Both the position numbers and the translations under genes were made by a program. From Candidatus Freyarchaeota archaeon (GTDB lineage: Archaea; Asgardarchaeota; Jordiarchaeia; Jordiarchaeales; Jordiarchaeaceae): DNA of 64,000 nt. The DNA lies in the NCBI GenBank assembly GCA_030587365.1, contig JAUQZE010000006.1:1-64000 (forward strand), given 5' to 3'. This document shows positions 62,337-64,000 of the stretch, piece by piece. The notes below the pieces were generated by a model. It searched no databases, had not been told where the DNA came from, and was given only the letters and a program-made list of their open reading frames with translations. Each line of letters starts with the position of its first letter. Position 1 is the first letter of the stretch.

Positions 62337-63416
62337 CTACTCCAGTATAAATGAATCTAGGTATCCTTTATAATTGTCTGTGTTCAATATATGGGGGTAA
62401 TCAAAAGTTGCATTGAATAAAGCTGGAAACAGTATATTGGCTAGAAGTTCAACCCCCTCTGCAACTCTCGGCCCTGGTCTTGTAAGCAAGTTATCTGCCT
62501 GTCCTTGAATGAAATATATTTCACCAGATATATAAGCAGGTGTTCCACCAAGTGGAGAACTGCCAAGGTTAATAAGAGTTTCAACAGGATTCAAGAATGC
62601 ATTGTGGTCCAAAATAATTATTTTACTAGGATTTCTCGCTGCTGCAACAGCCATTGTTAGTTCGGGCCAGGGAAGGGAACTATCGTAGAAGATATTCAGG
62701 CCGCCTGCTTTTTGAATGATTTCGCTAAGAAACGTGTTATTTCCGCAGGTTAACACTGTTTGTTGATCAAAATCAATCCACACGCACATAAGTACATTGA
62801 CTACTGTTTGATTTGATACGTTTCCTTGAATGGTGTTTATTTTTGTGTTCATTTTATCAACGAGGGCTTGAGCCATTGAGTTTCTTTTGAATAAGCTTCC
62901 AATCTGTAAAATGGATACCTCTATTTCGCTGATTCTTGTACCTTGGGAAACTAAGAATGAGAAAATACCTTGGCTTATCAGAGAATAGTACAATGATACT
63001 TGACTAGGTACACCTGAATCTACAAGAACTATATTGGGATTAAGATTTACCACATCTTCCACACTTGGAGCCCACCAGTCTATACCGTTATATATTTTCC
63101 CGGATAATATTAGTTCAACAAGTCTAGGTAGATAAAAGTCTCTCAATTTGTATCCTAGTCCATAAGGATCATGATTTGTGCAGCCAACTATGTATTCTTC
63201 AAGACCTAAACCAAGAAGGATTTCATCTATATGTGGTGCCATTGATACTATTCTAGGTTGACCCAATTGAAATAATATAAAGCCAAGTATGTAGCTTTGC
63301 TGAGCAAATCTTTGGTTGTTCATAACTTGATAAGTGGATAATCCGGTTACTGAAACTGCTACTATTACTATGAGTATTGCAGCCAGTACTCTCTTGCTTC
63401 CCAGAATTTTTCCCAT
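62337..63416 (-). CDS. btuF: Corrinoid-binding lipoprotein-type protein BtuF
   Basis: The product is about 359 residues from ATG at 63416, with GAGGTG six bases upstream. An N-terminal hydrophobic segment (VLAAILIVIVAVSVTGLS) exports or anchors it. The class III binding-protein fold shows PRIVSMAPHIDEILLGLGLEEYIVGCT, then NPNIVLVDSGV, GLNIFYDSSLPWPELT and PSKIIILDHNAFLNP. It is the first gene of the operon and is divergent from cobT with palindromic sites between. Confidence 0.9.
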   Translation of the reverse strand: MGKILGSKRVLAAILIVIVAVSVTGLSTYQVMNNQRFAQQSYILGFILFQLGQPRIVSMAPHIDEILLGLGLEEYIVGCTNHDPYGLGYKLRDFYLPRLVELILSGKIYNGIDWWAPSVEDVVNLNPNIVLVDSGVPSQVSLYYSLISQGIFSFLVSQGTRISEIEVSILQIGSLFKRNSMAQALVDKMNTKINTIQGNVSNQTVVNVLMCVWIDFDQQTVLTCGNNTFLSEIIQKAGGLNIFYDSSLPWPELTMAVAAARNPSKIIILDHNAFLNPVETLINLGSSPLGGTPAYISGEIYFIQGQADNLLTRPGPRVAEGVELLANILFPALFNATFDYPHILNTDNYKGYLDSFILE

Positions 63417-63457
63417 GTTTTCACCTCTCATTAGCAAAAAGTTTTTAAATCATCTCG

Positions 63458-63493
63458 TAGGATAACTTAACCTACAGAGGATAACTTAACCTA
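63458..63493. promoter_or_regulatory. Duplicated palindromic operator between btuF and cobT
   Basis: Two 17-base units share GATAACTTAACCTA: TAGGATAACTTAACCTA at 63458-63474, and the same with G in place of the first T at 63477-63493. Each is nearly palindromic about its central C. The units repeat every 19 bases and lie between the divergent genes; the second abuts the cobT TATA-like TATATAAA (63492-63499). A regulator that senses cobamide or cobalt is the obvious candidate, but none is encoded in this window. Confidence 0.6.
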
Positions 63494-63543
63494 TATAAAT
63501 GTGATGGGTGCAATTAAATATTATACCCTTTGAAGGTATGAAA

Positions 63544-64000
63544 ATGAAAAAACATAGAGATATCCTAATAGCTCACTGCGAAAAAGAGGCAGGAAACTTT
63601 CTGAGCAAAATAGAGAACCTAGAACCGTTATTCATCTGCACCATAGGGAACACCGAGACCGCTAAAATACCGGAAATCTCAGCAGCAGGAAAATATCCAG
63701 AAATCACTGATTACACACCCGCAGCAGATGTTGAACTTCTATTTTATGGAGAATGCAAATGCATAGACGGAGTCCCCGCCACACCAGATGGTATTCCAAC
63801 TCCAGCCCTGATAACTCTATCAGCCTTAAACCTAGCAGATATACCAGTCTTTGCGGTTAGTGGAGGAGTGAAAGTTAAGCCTTACGCACCCTTCATCAAT
63901 CTCAGAGGTGAGCCAGGGGAGGATATCAGAACTGGTAAGGCGGTTAAGAACGTAGAGGAAGTTATTAGAAGGGCGGAGATTGTGGGAAGTAACTTTTCCA
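63544..64000 (+). CDS. cobT: CobT-like nicotinate-nucleotide phosphoribosyltransferase, partial (right edge)
   Basis: The first 152 codons are present. The start at 63544 has GAAGGT six bases upstream; an in-frame ATG at 63538 is possible. The sequence (FICTIGNTETAKIPEISAAG; DVELLFYGECKCIDGVPATPDGIPTPALITLSAL; FAVSGGVKVKPYAPFINLRGEPGEDIR) matches the archaeal CobT-related family that produces alpha-ribazole phosphate from nicotinate mononucleotide and a lower-ligand base. It completes nucleotide-loop assembly with CobS and CobZ. Confidence 0.85.
   Translation, partial: MKKHRDILIAHCEKEAGNFLSKIENLEPLFICTIGNTETAKIPEISAAGKYPEITDYTPAADVELLFYGECKCIDGVPATPDGIPTPALITLSALNLADIPVFAVSGGVKVKPYAPFINLRGEPGEDIRTGKAVKNVEEVIRRAEIVGSNFS

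Noticed and set aside
63438..63543. Cobalamin riboswitch at the btuF/cobT promoter
   Set aside because: The gap of about 100 bases is too short and has no B12-box sequence; the palindromes fit a protein operator better.
1..64000. CRISPR arrays
   Set aside because: No series of regularly spaced direct repeats was seen; the only close repeats are the two-unit elements reported.

Overview
ORGANISM. The window is archaeal. It encodes MCM with a GINS subunit, replication factor C small and large subunits, HerA and NurA, an Sm-like protein, Rio2, tungsten-type aldehyde:ferredoxin oxidoreductase, ADP-forming acyl-CoA synthetase alpha subunits, a Fae-Hps fusion, CobY and CobZ. Genes are packed, many starts are TTG or GTG behind GGAGG/GGTGG Shine-Dalgarno sequences, and TATA-like boxes are AT-rich. 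The gene set fits an uncultivated, anaerobic, moderately AT-rich TACK-type archaeon; a Bathyarchaeia-like lineage is my best guess, but that is inference. No rRNA, tRNA or CRISPR array was found. LAYOUT. 0-7.3 kb: the start of a transposase-like gene at the left edge, a small zinc-finger protein, glycerate 2-kinase, a threonine-synthase-like protein with an Arg at the PLP-lysine position and a C-terminal winged helix, gins23-mcm, and a roadblock protein. 7.6-15 kb: trpB2 and a divergent trpY-like regulator sharing TGTACA boxes, a Lys/Ala-tailed orphan, two acyl-CoA synthetase alpha paralogues, an orphan, and two stand-alone Lrp-type effector domains. 15-23 kb: a tight operon of an HdrB-HdrC fusion with a three-gene glutamate synthase, then a nitroreductase, glutamine synthetase and an Lrp regulator; this is a nitrogen-assimilation block. 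23-33 kb: rfcS-rfcL, truA, and molybdenum/tungsten cofactor genes (mobB; moaC-moaB-moeA-moeA2) interrupted by a solitary TnpB element; then an esterase. 33-46 kb: thiC, lsm, a DUF460 nuclease-like protein, rio2, an ArsR regulator, an MBL-fold hydrolase, a tandem segmental duplication that left gene fragments on both sides of an orphan gene, herA-nurA, a lone gcvH and thi4. 46-54 kb: an ABC exporter operon with two anchored secreted proteins, divergent from a BlaI-type repressor and an M56/M48 membrane protease with a palindrome between them, a zinc-ribbon protein and AOR, then a degraded coding stretch. 54-64 kb: fae-hps and an eight-gene corrinoid import and salvage operon (btuF-btuC-btuD-cobD-cbiB-cbiZ/cobZ-cobS-cobY) facing cobT. 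HOW THEY WORK TOGETHER. The last block encodes most steps from imported corrinoid to finished cobamide: BtuFCD import, CbiZ removal of the side chain, CobD plus CbiB re-amidation, CobY and CobS nucleotide-loop assembly with CobT supplying alpha-ribazole phosphate, and CobZ dephosphorylation. Only the cobalamin adenosyltransferase is not seen. The Mo/W cofactor genes would serve enzymes such as the AOR. GlnA and the glutamate synthase form the ammonium assimilation route, with HdrBC a candidate redox partner because no GltD is present. MOST PROMISING. The HdrBC-GltB operon, the duplicated 17-bp palindrome at the cobamide locus, the Lys-to-Arg threonine-synthase-like fusion, and the BlaI/protease/ABC module.
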